A stretch of DNA of 64,000 bases. Origin: Bacillota bacterium. GTDB lineage: Bacteria; Bacillota; Clostridia; Christensenellales; Aristaeellaceae. The position numbers were made by a program, and so were the translations under genes. Position 1 is the stretch's first letter; each line of letters begins with the position of its first letter. Below, piece by piece: positions 31,370 through 40,308 of the stretch. A model generated the notes under the pieces. It searched no databases and was not told where the DNA came from. It worked only from the letters and a program-made list of their open reading frames with translations. The stretch covers positions 91,053 to 155,052 of the forward strand of contig JAEWVC010000091.1 in the NCBI GenBank assembly GCA_023459275.1, read 5' to 3'.

Positions 31370-31521
31370 ATGCCGGTTCCGCCTGCCAATTAGCCGCGAG
31401 GGATTTTTTCTGCCCGCTAAGCCGAGGCAGCGACGCATAGCAGCGCTATGTGGAGCGGATGAGGCAACGCGGGCAGGAAAAAGATCCGCGGATATTGACA
31501 GGAAGGAACCGGAAGCGGCAT
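31370..31521. repeat. Long imperfect inverted repeat (family G)
   Basis: The outer arms ATGCCGGTTCC...TGCCCGC and GCGGGCA...GGAACCGGAAGCGGCAT are complementary over about 50 nt with mismatches. The centre is GCATAG-CAGCG-CTATGT. A partial repeat of GGTTCCGCCTG lies at 31334. It could fold into one long stem downstream of paaK and may be a MITE-like element. No gene was seen in 31247-31528. Confidence 0.6.
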
Positions 31522-31528
31522 ACATACA

Positions 31529-32830
31529 TCACAGCTTCCGCCTGTCGATCACCCGCTTGGCCTTGCCCTCGCTGCGGGGCAGGCTGCCGGGCTGGCAAAG
31601 CTTGACCTCCGCATGGATAAGGGCGCTGGAGGAGAGCTGCGCCGCCACCTTACGCTCCAGCTCCTCCAAAGCCTTGACCGTATCCCCCACCAAATGGGGA
31701 GAAAGCTCCACCTGGACCTCCACCGTATCCATAGCGCCGGCCCTATCCACCACAATCTGATAATGCGGCTCCACACCGGGCACCTGCAAAAGCGCGTGCT
31801 CGATCTGGGAGGGGAACACGTTCACGCCCCTAATGATGAGCATATCGTCCGTGCGGCCGGTGATGCGGCCCATGCGCACATGGGTGCGGCCGCAGGGGCA
31901 TTTTTCGTCGGTAAGGGTGGTCAGGTCGTGGGTGCGGTAACGCAAAAGCGGCATGCCGTGCTTGGTCAGTGTGGTAAAGGTCAAATCGCCTTCCTGGCCG
32001 TAGGGCAGGCTCTCGTCGTTGGGGCCGATCACCTCCGGCAGGAAATGGTCCTCCCAGATGTGCATGCCCTTTTTCTCCAGGCATTCCATGCTGACACCGG
32101 GGCCCATGACCTCGCTCAAGCCGTACACGTTCAGGGCGTCGATGTGCAGCATTTCCTCAATCTTGTCCCGCATGGCCTCCGTCCAGGGCTCCGCGCCGAA
32201 GATGCCGGCCTTCAGTTTGATGCGGTCCAGGGAGATCCCCGCGTTTTGAAGGGATTCCGCCAGGTTCACGGCGTAGGAGGGCGTGCAGCACAGCGCGGTG
32301 GAACCGAAATCCTCCATCAGCATCAATTGCCTTTGGGTGTTCCCGCCGCTCATGGGGATCACGGAAGCCCCCACCCGCTCCGCGCCGTAGTGGGCGCCCA
32401 GGCCCCCGGTAAACAGCCCGTAGCCGTAGGCCACCTGCACCACGTCGTTTTTCGTGACGCCGGCGCAGTACATAGCCCTGGCCATCAGTTCCGCCCAGCG
32501 GTCGATGTCGCCGCTGGTGTACCCGGCCACCGAGGGTTTGCCTGTGGTGCCGCTGGAGGCGTGGATGCGCACGATCTCCGACTGGGGCACCGCGAACATC
32601 CCGAAGGGGTAGTTGTCCCGCAGGTCCTGCTTTTCGGTAAAGGGCAGCAGCGTGATATCCTCCACACCCCTGATATCCTGGGGGGTGATACCCTTCTCCT
32701 GCATTTTGGTCCGGTAGAAGGGCACATTCTCATACACCCTGCGCACCGTAGCCCGCAGGCGCTCACCCATCAGGTCCCGCAATTGCTCCCTGGGCATGCA
32801 TTCCATGGTCTTGTTCCAATACAGATGCAC
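31529..32830 (-). CDS. paaK: Phenylacetate-CoA ligase (copy 1)
   Basis: A 433-residue adenylate-forming enzyme. The AMP-binding loop is SSGTTGKPSVAGYT, a central motif is YGLSEVMGPGVSMEC, and the C-terminal hinge begins GRTDDMLIIRGVNVFPSQIE. It activates aryl acetates to CoA thioesters, or works in reverse during aromatic amino acid fermentation. It is 180 bp downstream of iorB and roughly half identical by eye to the second copy at 35331. The exact start is unsure: a GTG at 32830 is used, and a CTG two codons later also fits. Confidence 0.95.
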   Translation of the reverse strand: MHLYWNKTMECMPREQLRDLMGERLRATVRRVYENVPFYRTKMQEKGITPQDIRGVEDITLLPFTEKQDLRDNYPFGMFAVPQSEIVRIHASSGTTGKPSVAGYTSGDIDRWAELMARAMYCAGVTKNDVVQVAYGYGLFTGGLGAHYGAERVGASVIPMSGGNTQRQLMLMEDFGSTALCCTPSYAVNLAESLQNAGISLDRIKLKAGIFGAEPWTEAMRDKIEEMLHIDALNVYGLSEVMGPGVSMECLEKKGMHIWEDHFLPEVIGPNDESLPYGQEGDLTFTTLTKHGMPLLRYRTHDLTTLTDEKCPCGRTHVRMGRITGRTDDMLIIRGVNVFPSQIEHALLQVPGVEPHYQIVVDRAGAMDTVEVQVELSPHLVGDTVKALEELERKVAAQLSSSALIHAEVKLCQPGSLPRSEGKAKRVIDRRKL

Positions 32831-32944
32831 TCCACACCACGCCCCTTCTTTTGCTGCATATCACATCATGGAATGGCCGCGCCGGCGCCTTCGCGGCTCC
32901 GGACCGGATTGTGGCCGCCGCCCTGGCTGCCCTGCCTGGCCGCC

Positions 32945-32968
32945 GTAGGGCGGGGGCTTGCCCCCGCC
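32945..32968. repeat. Repeat family A, copy 3
   Basis: GTAGGGCGGG followed by GGCTTGCCCCCGCC, between iorB and paaK. Confidence 0.75.
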
Positions 32969-33009
32969 GCGCTTGCCCCCTTTATCCGCCTTGCCGAAAG
33001 CAGGCCGCG

Positions 33010-33582
33010 TCATGCCGCGCCCAAATCAAAAGCCTTGATATTCGTCTCCAGCGTTTTGGGCGGCACACAGGCTGCAATGGCACTGTGCCATACATCCTTT
33101 TCCCAGGGCAGATGCTTCGATAGGGCCCCCAGCAGCACCAGGTTCACCGCCCGCTGGCTGCCCGCCTTTTCGGCCATGGAAAGAGCGTCCAGCTTTTGCG
33201 TGCGGCAGACCTCCTCGCTTGCGCAAAGAGGTTCCTCGGGGTATTGTGCCGTGCCGGAGATCACCGGCATGGGCAATATCCGCTGGGTGCTCACAATCAG
33301 CGACCCGCCGGGCTTCAAAAAGGAGATGGCTCTTGCCGCTTCCAATTCCTCAAAGGCCAGCAAATAATCGGCCCCGCCTGCGCAAACCAAAGGTGCGTGC
33401 ACCTTTTCGCCCACCCTCACGTGGGTGATCACGCTGCCGCCCCGCTGGGCCATGCCGTGGACCTCGCTCACCTTCACGTCGCAGCCTTCCTCCAGGGCGA
33501 TATGGCCCAGAATCTTGCTGGCCAGCAACGTGCCCTGGCCGCCCACGCCCACGATCACCAAATCGAACACGGGGTTTTTCAT
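33010..33582 (-). CDS. iorB: Indolepyruvate:ferredoxin oxidoreductase, beta subunit
   Basis: A 190-residue gamma-type subunit of the 2-oxoacid:ferredoxin oxidoreductase superfamily, with GVGGQGTLLASKILG at the N-terminus and SEVHGMAQRGGSVITHVR. With IorA it oxidatively decarboxylates aryl pyruvates to aryl-acetyl-CoA and reduces ferredoxin. The ATG at 33582 overlaps the iorA stop by 4 bp; the longer frame is an extension into iorA. Confidence 0.95.
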   Translation of the reverse strand: MKNPVFDLVIVGVGGQGTLLASKILGHIALEEGCDVKVSEVHGMAQRGGSVITHVRVGEKVHAPLVCAGGADYLLAFEELEAARAISFLKPGGSLIVSTQRILPMPVISGTAQYPEEPLCASEEVCRTQKLDALSMAEKAGSQRAVNLVLLGALSKHLPWEKDVWHSAIAACVPPKTLETNIKAFDLGAA

Positions 33583-35303
33583 TTGCTCTCCCTCCCCGCA
33601 TGGATCGCCCCAAAGGGGCAGAGGCTTACGCAAAGCCCGCAGTCCACGCACAGCGCGGTATTGATGCGGATGCCGTTCTCGCCCCGCTCGATGGCCGGGC
33701 AGCCAAGCGACAAACACACGCCGCAGTTGCGGCAGTTTTCCACGGTGACGGGCTTTGTTTTTTCCTTGATCAAAAGCGCGCAGGGCCGCCTGGCGATGAT
33801 CACGGAAACCTCCTCCCGGGCGGTTTCCTCCCTGAGGGCTTTGAGCATTTCCTTCTGGTCAAAGGGATCCACCACCCGGACGTGCTTCACCCCGCAGGCA
33901 GCGCAGAGGGCTTCCAGGTCAAGCTGCGGCGCGGGCTCGCCAAGGATGTTCTTGCCCGTGGCCGGGTTCTCCTGGTGCCCCGTCATGCCGGTGATGCGGT
34001 TGTCCAGGATCACAACCGTAATGGTGCCGCCGTTGTATACCGCGTCAATCAGCGGCGTGATGCCGCTGTGGATAAAAGTACTGTCGCCCAGCACCGCCAC
34101 GGCATGGCGGGAAAATTCCTTACCCTGCGCCTTTTCCGCGCCGAAGGCCATGCCCACGCTGGCACCCATGCACAAACAGGCGTCCAGCATGGAAAGGGGA
34201 GGCAGCGCCGCCATGGTGTAGCAGCCGATATCCCCCATTACGTTCAATTTCAGTTTCTTCATGGCGTAGAAGGCGCCCCGGTGCGGGCAGCCGGGGCAGA
34301 GTACCGGCGGCCTGGCGGGCAGGGTATCGGCGCTTTCCGCGGGCACCTCCCGGCCGAACATGCCGCGCATGCGGCTGACGGAGAGCTCCCCCTGCAAGCC
34401 GGTGAGGTTCTTGCCCTCCACGGGGATGCCGAAGGAGGCCACCTGCTGCTCGATCACCGGCTCCAGTTCCTCGATGACCACCAGCCGTGCAACCTTTTCC
34501 GCAAACTCCGCGATCAGCTTTTTCGGCAGCGGATGCACCATACCCAGCTTCAATACGCTGGCTTCCGGCAGCGCCTCCTTCACATAGGTGTAGGCAGCGC
34601 CGCTGCAGATGATACCCAGGTCTGTTTTGGCCATTTCCACCCGGTTGACGGAAAGGGTATCCGCATCCTCTGTAAGCGCCTTCATCCGCGCTTCCACCGT
34701 CACATGGCGCTTCCTGGCCATGCCGGGCATCATGACATACTTCATGAAATCCCTGGCGTAAGGCTTGACGGGCACATCCTCCCTTTCCGAAACTTCCACG
34801 GCGGAGCGGGCATGGGCGATGCGAGTGGTCAGGCGCACGAACACGGGGGTATCGTACTTCTCGCTCAAATCATAAGCCAGCTTGGTAAAGTCCTTGCACT
34901 CCTGGCTGTTGCTCGGCTCCAGCATGGGGATGTGGGCGGCCCTGGCATAATAGCGGCTGTCCTGCTCGTTCTGGCTGGAATGCATGGCCGGGTCATCGGC
35001 GCACACCACCGCCATGCCGCCCCGAACGCCCGTGTAGGCCGCAGTAAACAGCGGGTCCGCCGCCACGTTCACGCCTACATGCTTCATACAGGTCATGCTC
35101 CGTGCCCCGGCCATGGCCGCGCCATAGGCCACCTCCGCGGCCACCTTTTCATTGGGCGCCCATTCGCAGTTCATCTCTTTATAGGTGGCGGCAAATTCGG
35201 TAATCTCCGTGCTGGGGGTGCCGGGATAGCTGGACACCACTTTCACGCCCGCCTCATAGGCGCCCCTGGCCACCGCCTCGTTGCCAAGCATCAGCTTTCT
35301 CAT
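33579..35303 (-). CDS. iorA: Indolepyruvate:ferredoxin oxidoreductase, alpha subunit
   Basis: A 574-residue subunit: an N-terminal pyrimidine-binding domain (VKVVSSYPGTPSTEI), then a ThDP core with CPGCPHRGAFYAMKKL, GDIGCYTM and GDSTFIHSGITPL, and a C-terminal ferredoxin domain with two 4Fe-4S motifs (CRNCGVCLSLGC and CVDCGLCVSLCP). The enzyme is cytoplasmic, oxygen-sensitive and typical of anaerobes fermenting aromatic amino acids. ATG at 35303 chosen; a GTG five codons earlier overlaps its own ribosome site. It sits between two paaK genes. Confidence 0.97.
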   Translation of the reverse strand: MRKLMLGNEAVARGAYEAGVKVVSSYPGTPSTEITEFAATYKEMNCEWAPNEKVAAEVAYGAAMAGARSMTCMKHVGVNVAADPLFTAAYTGVRGGMAVVCADDPAMHSSQNEQDSRYYARAAHIPMLEPSNSQECKDFTKLAYDLSEKYDTPVFVRLTTRIAHARSAVEVSEREDVPVKPYARDFMKYVMMPGMARKRHVTVEARMKALTEDADTLSVNRVEMAKTDLGIICSGAAYTYVKEALPEASVLKLGMVHPLPKKLIAEFAEKVARLVVIEELEPVIEQQVASFGIPVEGKNLTGLQGELSVSRMRGMFGREVPAESADTLPARPPVLCPGCPHRGAFYAMKKLKLNVMGDIGCYTMAALPPLSMLDACLCMGASVGMAFGAEKAQGKEFSRHAVAVLGDSTFIHSGITPLIDAVYNGGTITVVILDNRITGMTGHQENPATGKNILGEPAPQLDLEALCAACGVKHVRVVDPFDQKEMLKALREETAREEVSVIIARRPCALLIKEKTKPVTVENCRNCGVCLSLGCPAIERGENGIRINTALCVDCGLCVSLCPFGAIHAGRESK

Positions 35304-35330
35304 AATGGGTGAATCCACTTCCTTGATACA

Positions 35331-36620
35331 TTATTTCCTAAGATCCGTGACCCGCTTTGCCTTGCCTTCAAACCGTTTGAGGGTATTGGGGGACGCGAAG
35401 GTCACCTGCACATCGATGCCGATCACCGTGCGCATCTGCCCCTGGATGCGCTTTTGCAGCGCCTCCAGCTCACTCCAGTGTTCCAGCAGGCCGCCGTCAA
35501 TAAGCTCCGTCTTGACCTCGATATGGTCGATATAATTCCGGCGGTCCACCACGATCTCGTAATGGGGGCCGATGCCCTGCACGCTCATGAGCACGCTCTC
35601 GATCTGGGAGGGGAACACGTTCACGCCCCTTATGATGAGCATATCGTCGCTGCGGCCCTTCACCTTTTCCATGCGCACCTGAGTCCGGCCGCAGGCGCAG
35701 GTTTCGTAGTTAAGCTTGGTAATGTCCCTGGTGCGGTAGCGCAGGGTGGGCTGGGCTTCTTTCGTGAGGGTGGTGAGCACCAGTTCCCCCTCCGCCCCGT
35801 CGGGAAGCACCTCGCCTGTGTCCGGGTCCACAATTTCGGGATAGAAATGGTCCTCGTTGATGTGCATGCCGCACTTACAGGCGCACTCCCCGGAAACGCC
35901 CGGGCCGATGATCTCCGTAAGCCCGTAGTTCTCCGTGGCCAGGATGCCCCAGCGCCGCTCGATCTCAGCGCGCATCTCCTCGGTGGAGCCTTCCCCGCCG
36001 AACAGGCCATATTTCAGCTTGATCTCCCCCATGGCGCCCATGCTCTCCGCCACCTCCGCCATGTACATGGCGTAGCTGGGGGTGCAGATCAGGGCCGTGG
36101 CCCCAAAATCCCGCATGATGTTGATCTGCCGCTCGGTATTGCCCCCGGAGATGGGGATGATGGCCGCGCCCACCTTTTCCAGCCCGCCGTGGAGCCCAAA
36201 GGCCCCGGTGAACAGCGTGTAGCCGAAGGAAATTTGCGCAATATCCTCCGCCGTGACCCCGGCGGCGGTCACGATCCTTGCGATGTTCTCCGCCCACATG
36301 TCAAGGTCCACCTTGGTGTACCCGGCGGTGATGGGCTTGCCTGTGGTGCCGCTGGAGGCGTGGATGCGCACCACTTCCTTCATGGGCACCGCCAAGAGCT
36401 TGAAGGGGTACTGCTCCCTTAGCTCCAGTTTGCTGGTAAGCGGGATCAGGGAAATATCCTTCAGGGTACGGATATCTTCAGGCGCAATGCCTGCCCTTTG
36501 CATTTTCTCCCTGTACATGGGTACGTTATCATAGGCGTGGCGCACCGATCCCTGCAGCCTTTTTAACTGCAGGGCACGCATTTCCTCCCTGCCGCACGCC
36601 TCCATCGCTGGATTCCACAT
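35331..36620 (-). CDS. paaK: Phenylacetate-CoA ligase (copy 2)
   Basis: A 429-residue paralogue of the ligase at 31529: SSGTTGKPITAGYT, YGLTEIIGPGVSGEC, and GRSDDMLIIRGVNVFPSQIE. The ATG at 36620 has AAGGAGCGG upstream. It is first in the paaK-iorA-iorB-paaK-ACT run; a TATACT box with a poor -35 lies about 100 bp upstream (36722-36727). The two copies may prefer different aryl or acyl substrates such as phenylacetate, indoleacetate or hydroxyphenylacetate; this cannot be read off. Confidence 0.95.
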   Translation of the reverse strand: MWNPAMEACGREEMRALQLKRLQGSVRHAYDNVPMYREKMQRAGIAPEDIRTLKDISLIPLTSKLELREQYPFKLLAVPMKEVVRIHASSGTTGKPITAGYTKVDLDMWAENIARIVTAAGVTAEDIAQISFGYTLFTGAFGLHGGLEKVGAAIIPISGGNTERQINIMRDFGATALICTPSYAMYMAEVAESMGAMGEIKLKYGLFGGEGSTEEMRAEIERRWGILATENYGLTEIIGPGVSGECACKCGMHINEDHFYPEIVDPDTGEVLPDGAEGELVLTTLTKEAQPTLRYRTRDITKLNYETCACGRTQVRMEKVKGRSDDMLIIRGVNVFPSQIESVLMSVQGIGPHYEIVVDRRNYIDHIEVKTELIDGGLLEHWSELEALQKRIQGQMRTVIGIDVQVTFASPNTLKRFEGKAKRVTDLRK

Positions 36621-36776
36621 TCAATTGCCGCTCCTTCCATCCTGCCGGATTTCTGCCTAAAAAGCCATCCTGCCGTGCTGACACAGGCGGTTTTGGGGCC
36701 GCCTGCCCGCTTCTGCCTTCCAGTATAACAAAGCAATGGCAAAAAGAAAAGTACACAAAGTGTTTTTTGCGCAGGC

Positions 36777-36834
36777 GGGAAGGAGGCCCTTTTGAAAAAG
36801 GCCCCCTTCCCATACCCATCCCCCAAAACTTCAT
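36777..36834 (-). repeat. Repeat family C, copy 3
   Basis: Read on the minus strand: lead-in ATGAAGTTTTGGGGGATGGG, then arms GGGAAGGGGGCC and GGCCTCCTTCCC. The TGA stop of the upstream YkvI-like gene lies within the lead-in. Orientation is opposite to copies 1, 2 and 4. Confidence 0.65.
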
Positions 36835-37856
36835 TTATTTTGTGGTATACTTTTTCGTGAAATGATCAGGATGAGCAGCAGCAGGCACAGGAAGCCCAGG
36901 ACCGGATAGGCCACGCCCACCAGGCGCATGAACCCCACCGCCCCCAGCAGCGCGAAGGCGCCGCCCGTGAGCGCAAACCTCAGCCACCCGGGCTTGCAAT
37001 GGCCGATGATATTGAATATGCTCCGCGCCGCAGCCATCAGCGTGGTGAACACCGCCAGGTACAGCCCAATCACGGCAAGATAAAATCCCATTTTGCCAAA
37101 CTTGTTCAGCAGCATCACCACGGGCAATGCGGCATTCGTAAGCTCCGGCTGGCGCATAAGCACCACGTTGCCCAGAGCCAGCAGCAAAAAAAGCAGCAGC
37201 CCGAAAAAGAGCGATGTCCAGGCGGCCTTTTTCCCGTCCATCCCCCGGCCGGCCTCGCACAGCACCCCGGCGGCCAGGGTAATGTTCAGTGCGCCGTAGC
37301 TAAGCCCCAGCAGCGCCGTTTCCGCGATTTTGCGCCACACGGGGAACAGCACCTCCGCCGTGACCGCCTTTCCTTCCGGAGGAATCAAGCACAACAAAAA
37401 AGTAAACGCCAGCACCGGGATCAAAAAAACGCTGACGAACGCCAGGGGCGAAAGGCTTCTTCCCATCAGGAGCAGCGCCAGGAGCAGCGTAGCGAAAAAG
37501 GCGATCCAATACGCGCCGTGCACAGGCAGTGCCAGCGCGCCCAATTCCCCCGCTGCCGCGGCCATGCCCCCGCCGGTAACGCACAGCAGCAGCGCGAAGG
37601 AAGCGGTCCCCGCGGCCGCGGCCCTGCCCAGATACGCGCGGCTCAGCTGGCTCAGGGAGTCGGTCCCGGCCTCCCTGGCGCGCTTCATGAGCATATACGC
37701 AAAAAAGCCCATGGAGGCCGCCGCAAGAAAAACACCGATCCAAGAAAATTCCCCGTACCGGCTGAAAAACCGCATGATCTCCCGTCCGGAAGCAAACCCG
37801 GCGCCCACCACCGCTCCCGCGCACGTCAAAACGGCTTCCCGTACCCTGCGCGCCAT
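36831..37856 (-). CDS. YkvI-family membrane transporter
   Basis: A 341-residue protein with about ten hydrophobic segments. The N-terminus GAVVGAGFASGREIMRFFSR is the hallmark of the YkvI/COG3949 family, related to the amino acid-polyamine transporter fold. No substrate is established. A link to aromatic amino acid uptake is suggested only by the neighbouring ior-paaK genes. The stop falls inside repeat C copy 3. Confidence 0.9.
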   Translation of the reverse strand: MARRVREAVLTCAGAVVGAGFASGREIMRFFSRYGEFSWIGVFLAAASMGFFAYMLMKRAREAGTDSLSQLSRAYLGRAAAAGTASFALLLCVTGGGMAAAAGELGALALPVHGAYWIAFFATLLLALLLMGRSLSPLAFVSVFLIPVLAFTFLLCLIPPEGKAVTAEVLFPVWRKIAETALLGLSYGALNITLAAGVLCEAGRGMDGKKAAWTSLFFGLLLFLLLALGNVVLMRQPELTNAALPVVMLLNKFGKMGFYLAVIGLYLAVFTTLMAAARSIFNIIGHCKPGWLRFALTGGAFALLGAVGFMRLVGVAYPVLGFLCLLLLILIISRKSIPQNK

Positions 37857-37911
37857 GCGGACACACCTCCCCTACAAGGTACGGAGGATGCATACAGTTT
37901 ATGACCCGGTT

Positions 37912-38012
37912 GCAGGAAACACGCCGTGCCCTGGCGTACCATAACCGCAGCATAGGGCGGGGCTTGCCCCCCGCCGCAGGAAACACGTCGTACCTTGGCA
38001 TACCATAACCGC
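37912..38012 (+). repeat. Direct repeat flanking a family A palindrome
   Basis: Two 37-bp copies (37912-37948 and 37976-38012) share GCAGGAAACACG, TGGC and TACCATAACCGC with about four differences. The family A palindrome TAGGGCGGGGCTTG... (37953-37975) lies between them. Confidence 0.75.
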
Positions 38013-38090
38013 CGCGGTATGTATTTTTTGCTTTCCTGTAACAAAGACGCCAGCTTGGCACACCAACCGGATGAAAGGGGGGAAAGGCGC

Positions 38091-38567
38091 ATGCGGGATA
38101 TGGAGGAGGTTTATAAAGAATGCGCAGAACCCGTCTTTCGGTACCTGTACAGCCTGTGCGGGGAGGAATCAGCAGCCCAGGAACTGACCTCGGAAACCTT
38201 CTGCCAGGCGGTGAAGTCCATTCATACCTTCCGGGGGGAATGCCAGCTTTTGTCCTGGCTGTGCCAGATCGCCAAAAATCTGTGGTATAAGGAGCTTCGG
38301 CGGCGCAGGAGGCAAGAAACGGTTCCCCTGCAGGAAGAAATGCCGGACAGCCGGAAGCCCATGGAAGAAAAGCTGCTGGAGGAGGAGGCACAAGTCGCCT
38401 TTTTCCAAAAGGTACGCCAGCTTGATCCGGACAGCCGGGAGGTAATCTACCTTCGGCTCATCGGAGGGTTAAGCTACCGTCATATCGGCCAGATCATGGG
38501 CAAAACAGAAAACTGGGCGCGGGTTACTTTCTTCCGCGGGAAAGAAAAATTGAAGGAAAGGCTGTGA
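38091..38567 (+). CDS. ECF-type RNA polymerase sigma factor
   Basis: A 158-residue sigma-70 family protein with region 2 (VFRYLYSLCGEESAAQELTS, FRGECQLLSWLCQIAKN) and region 4 (LDPDSREVIYLRLIGGLSYR). The ATG at 38091 follows GGGGGGAAAGG. The membrane zinc-finger protein starts 4 bp after its stop, as expected for a sigma/anti-sigma pair. Nothing here identifies the signal. It is convergent with a second sigma module at 39397-40784. Confidence 0.93.
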   Translation: MRDMEEVYKECAEPVFRYLYSLCGEESAAQELTSETFCQAVKSIHTFRGECQLLSWLCQIAKNLWYKELRRRRRQETVPLQEEMPDSRKPMEEKLLEEEAQVAFFQKVRQLDPDSREVIYLRLIGGLSYRHIGQIMGKTENWARVTFFRGKEKLKERL

Positions 38568-38571
38568 AGAT

Positions 38572-39306
38572 ATGAAAGAATATCCCTGCGAGCTGATCCG
38601 GGACCTGATGCCCGGCGTGCTGGATGAAGTGGCAAGCCCCTCCTCCCGGGAGGCGGTAAAGGAACATATCGCCGCCTGCCCCACCTGTTCAAATGTTTAC
38701 GATGCTATGCGCCAGGAGCCAAAGATACGGCATGCGAACGTGCAGCCGGTCCGCTTTTTGCAAAAAGTCAAAAGGAGTACCAGGTGGAAGGTGCTCACCG
38801 CCTGTGTCCTGGCCGTGATCCTTTCCCTGGCAGTATACCTCATGCTGGACGGTATTTTTATCGACGTTCCATACAATGATATCCAGGTGCAAAATTATTA
38901 CCGCCTTAGCGACGGGCGCATCGTATGTGCCTTTACCATCAAGGGGCTCAGCGCCAATCAGTGCTATATAAACGGCATAGGCTTATACGCTAACGATCAG
39001 GCGGGCGCAAAAATGGAAACAGCCGACCAGGATTTTGTCATCAGCTACGATTGGTGGGACAGGCTGAAAAAGCCGTACAACAAAAATGCCGCCGTCTTCT
39101 ATGTGGCCATGTGGGAAGCATCATCCGATCCGGAAAGCTCCTTGTACGGACTTCCGGTTGAGCGCCTGTATTATGGCTTCAGCCGGGATCATCTGCTGGC
39201 CACCCGCATTCAGGCAAACGCGCTGCCAGCCACCCCGGAAATCGAGGACGCCGTAAAAAGGTACGTGCTGAATCCCGCCATCCCCTCCCCGCCCATCCTG
39301 CCGTGA
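38572..39306 (+). CDS. Zinc-finger (zf-HC2-like) membrane anti-sigma candidate
   Basis: A 244-residue protein. The N-terminal 50 residues carry a zf-HC2-type motif (EHIAACPTC), typical of anti-sigma factors. One membrane helix (VLTACVLAVILSLAVYLML, about residues 80-98) follows, then an extracytoplasmic domain of about 140 residues with no family I recognise. It probably holds the partner sigma factor at the membrane until a signal arrives. Confidence 0.87.
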   Translation: MKEYPCELIRDLMPGVLDEVASPSSREAVKEHIAACPTCSNVYDAMRQEPKIRHANVQPVRFLQKVKRSTRWKVLTACVLAVILSLAVYLMLDGIFIDVPYNDIQVQNYYRLSDGRIVCAFTIKGLSANQCYINGIGLYANDQAGAKMETADQDFVISYDWWDRLKKPYNKNAAVFYVAMWEASSDPESSLYGLPVERLYYGFSRDHLLATRIQANALPATPEIEDAVKRYVLNPAIPSPPILP

Positions 39307-39324
39307 CGTTTCTAACACGCGCAA

Positions 39325-39364
39325 GCGGCCCCCTTCCGGCAACAAGACGCCGGAAGGAGGCCGC
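39325..39364. terminator. Hairpin between convergent sigma modules
   Basis: A 16-nt stem GCGGCCCCCTTCCGGC with GCCGGAAGGAGGCCGC (one mismatch), loop of 8. T runs on either side are weak, so termination is likely but not certain. Confidence 0.6.
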
Positions 39365-39396
39365 GCTTTGTGAAAAGCGCTCCTTTCAGAAGAACT

Positions 39397-40308
39397 TTAC
39401 CCGTTCCCGCCGCTTACTACATTGGTAAGCAGGATTTCTCCCGTGCGGGCATCAACCATCACGCCGCAGCCCAGCTCAATACCGTTGTTCACCAGGTAGA
39501 TTTGGAATCCCCAGATGGGGTTTCCGCCATCCCGGGTATAAAATGCTGCCGAAACATCAGCGGCATCCAGCAATCCCCTGCTTAGGGAGGCATCCTCCAT
39601 AAGGGCCTGCACGGCCAGTTCCAGCGCTTCCTCCTGTTTCATGTCGCCGGACCCGGGGTTCCCCTCGCGAAGGATCTGGCCGAACCAGCGGAACTCACCT
39701 TCATTCAGCGGCGCCGGTGACGGGGTGGTTTTTACCGCCCCCGGCACACTGGACCAATCCATCTGTTTTACGGCGGCCTCGGCGCCTTCCTTGTCCGTAA
39801 GCGCCTTGAGCATTTGAGGCTGCCCCCAGACTGGCGCATCCAGGTCCCCACCCTTCCAGAGGGCGGGATCAACGCCGTCATGGGTCCAACCGGCATCCGG
39901 CTCCTTTCCCGGGGCGAGAATCACCGTATAGTCTCCCAGCAGCAGCGGGTAGAAACCGTCGGCGCGGAAGGTGATGGTCCAGGTGCCATCCTTCTGCCCG
40001 GGCACAATGTTGAACAATCCTATGGTTTCAGGCGTCAGGCCGTATTTGTCCGACAGCACCGCGCGGGCCTTGGAAACCGCAGCGGCTTGGGGAGAGCGGG
40101 TCAGTGAATAGGCCAGTGCCGTGGCGGCCAGCAGCGCCAGCAGCAGGGCCGCAATGAGAATGGTTGTAAACGCTTTGCGTTTCATGATAGGTTTATCCTC
40201 CTTTTGTGCCATGGCGCGGAGCTGCGCCATGGTATCCGCTGTAAATGCAGGGGAGGGCGGGGGCAGGTTATCCGCAAGTTTTCCGGCGTCCAAACGCTTG
40301 ATCTTCAT
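39397..40308 (-). CDS. Membrane protein partner of ECF sigma factor
   Basis: A 303-residue protein: a short cytoplasmic part (about residues 1-43), one membrane helix (FTTILIAALLLALLAATALAY) and a long extracytoplasmic domain containing SKARAVLSDKYGLTPETIG and a final GCGVMVDARTGEILLT, reminiscent of PepSY-type repeats. The ATG at 40308 overlaps the sigma stop by 4 bp; the longer frame is only an extension through the sigma gene. It has no zinc finger, unlike its convergent neighbour. An anti-sigma role is inferred from position. Confidence 0.85.
   Translation of the reverse strand: MKIKRLDAGKLADNLPPPSPAFTADTMAQLRAMAQKEDKPIMKRKAFTTILIAALLLALLAATALAYSLTRSPQAAAVSKARAVLSDKYGLTPETIGLFNIVPGQKDGTWTITFRADGFYPLLLGDYTVILAPGKEPDAGWTHDGVDPALWKGGDLDAPVWGQPQMLKALTDKEGAEAAVKQMDWSSVPGAVKTTPSPAPLNEGEFRWFGQILREGNPGSGDMKQEEALELAVQALMEDASLSRGLLDAADVSAAFYTRDGGNPIWGFQIYLVNNGIELGCGVMVDARTGEILLTNVVSGGNG

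Noticed and set aside
33600..35312. Long plus-strand frames opposite iorA, tkt (2686-4572), paaK (31613-33367) and murE (50328-52151)
   Set aside because: All are mirror images of conserved minus-strand genes with His/Gly/Arg-rich translations and no domain motifs.
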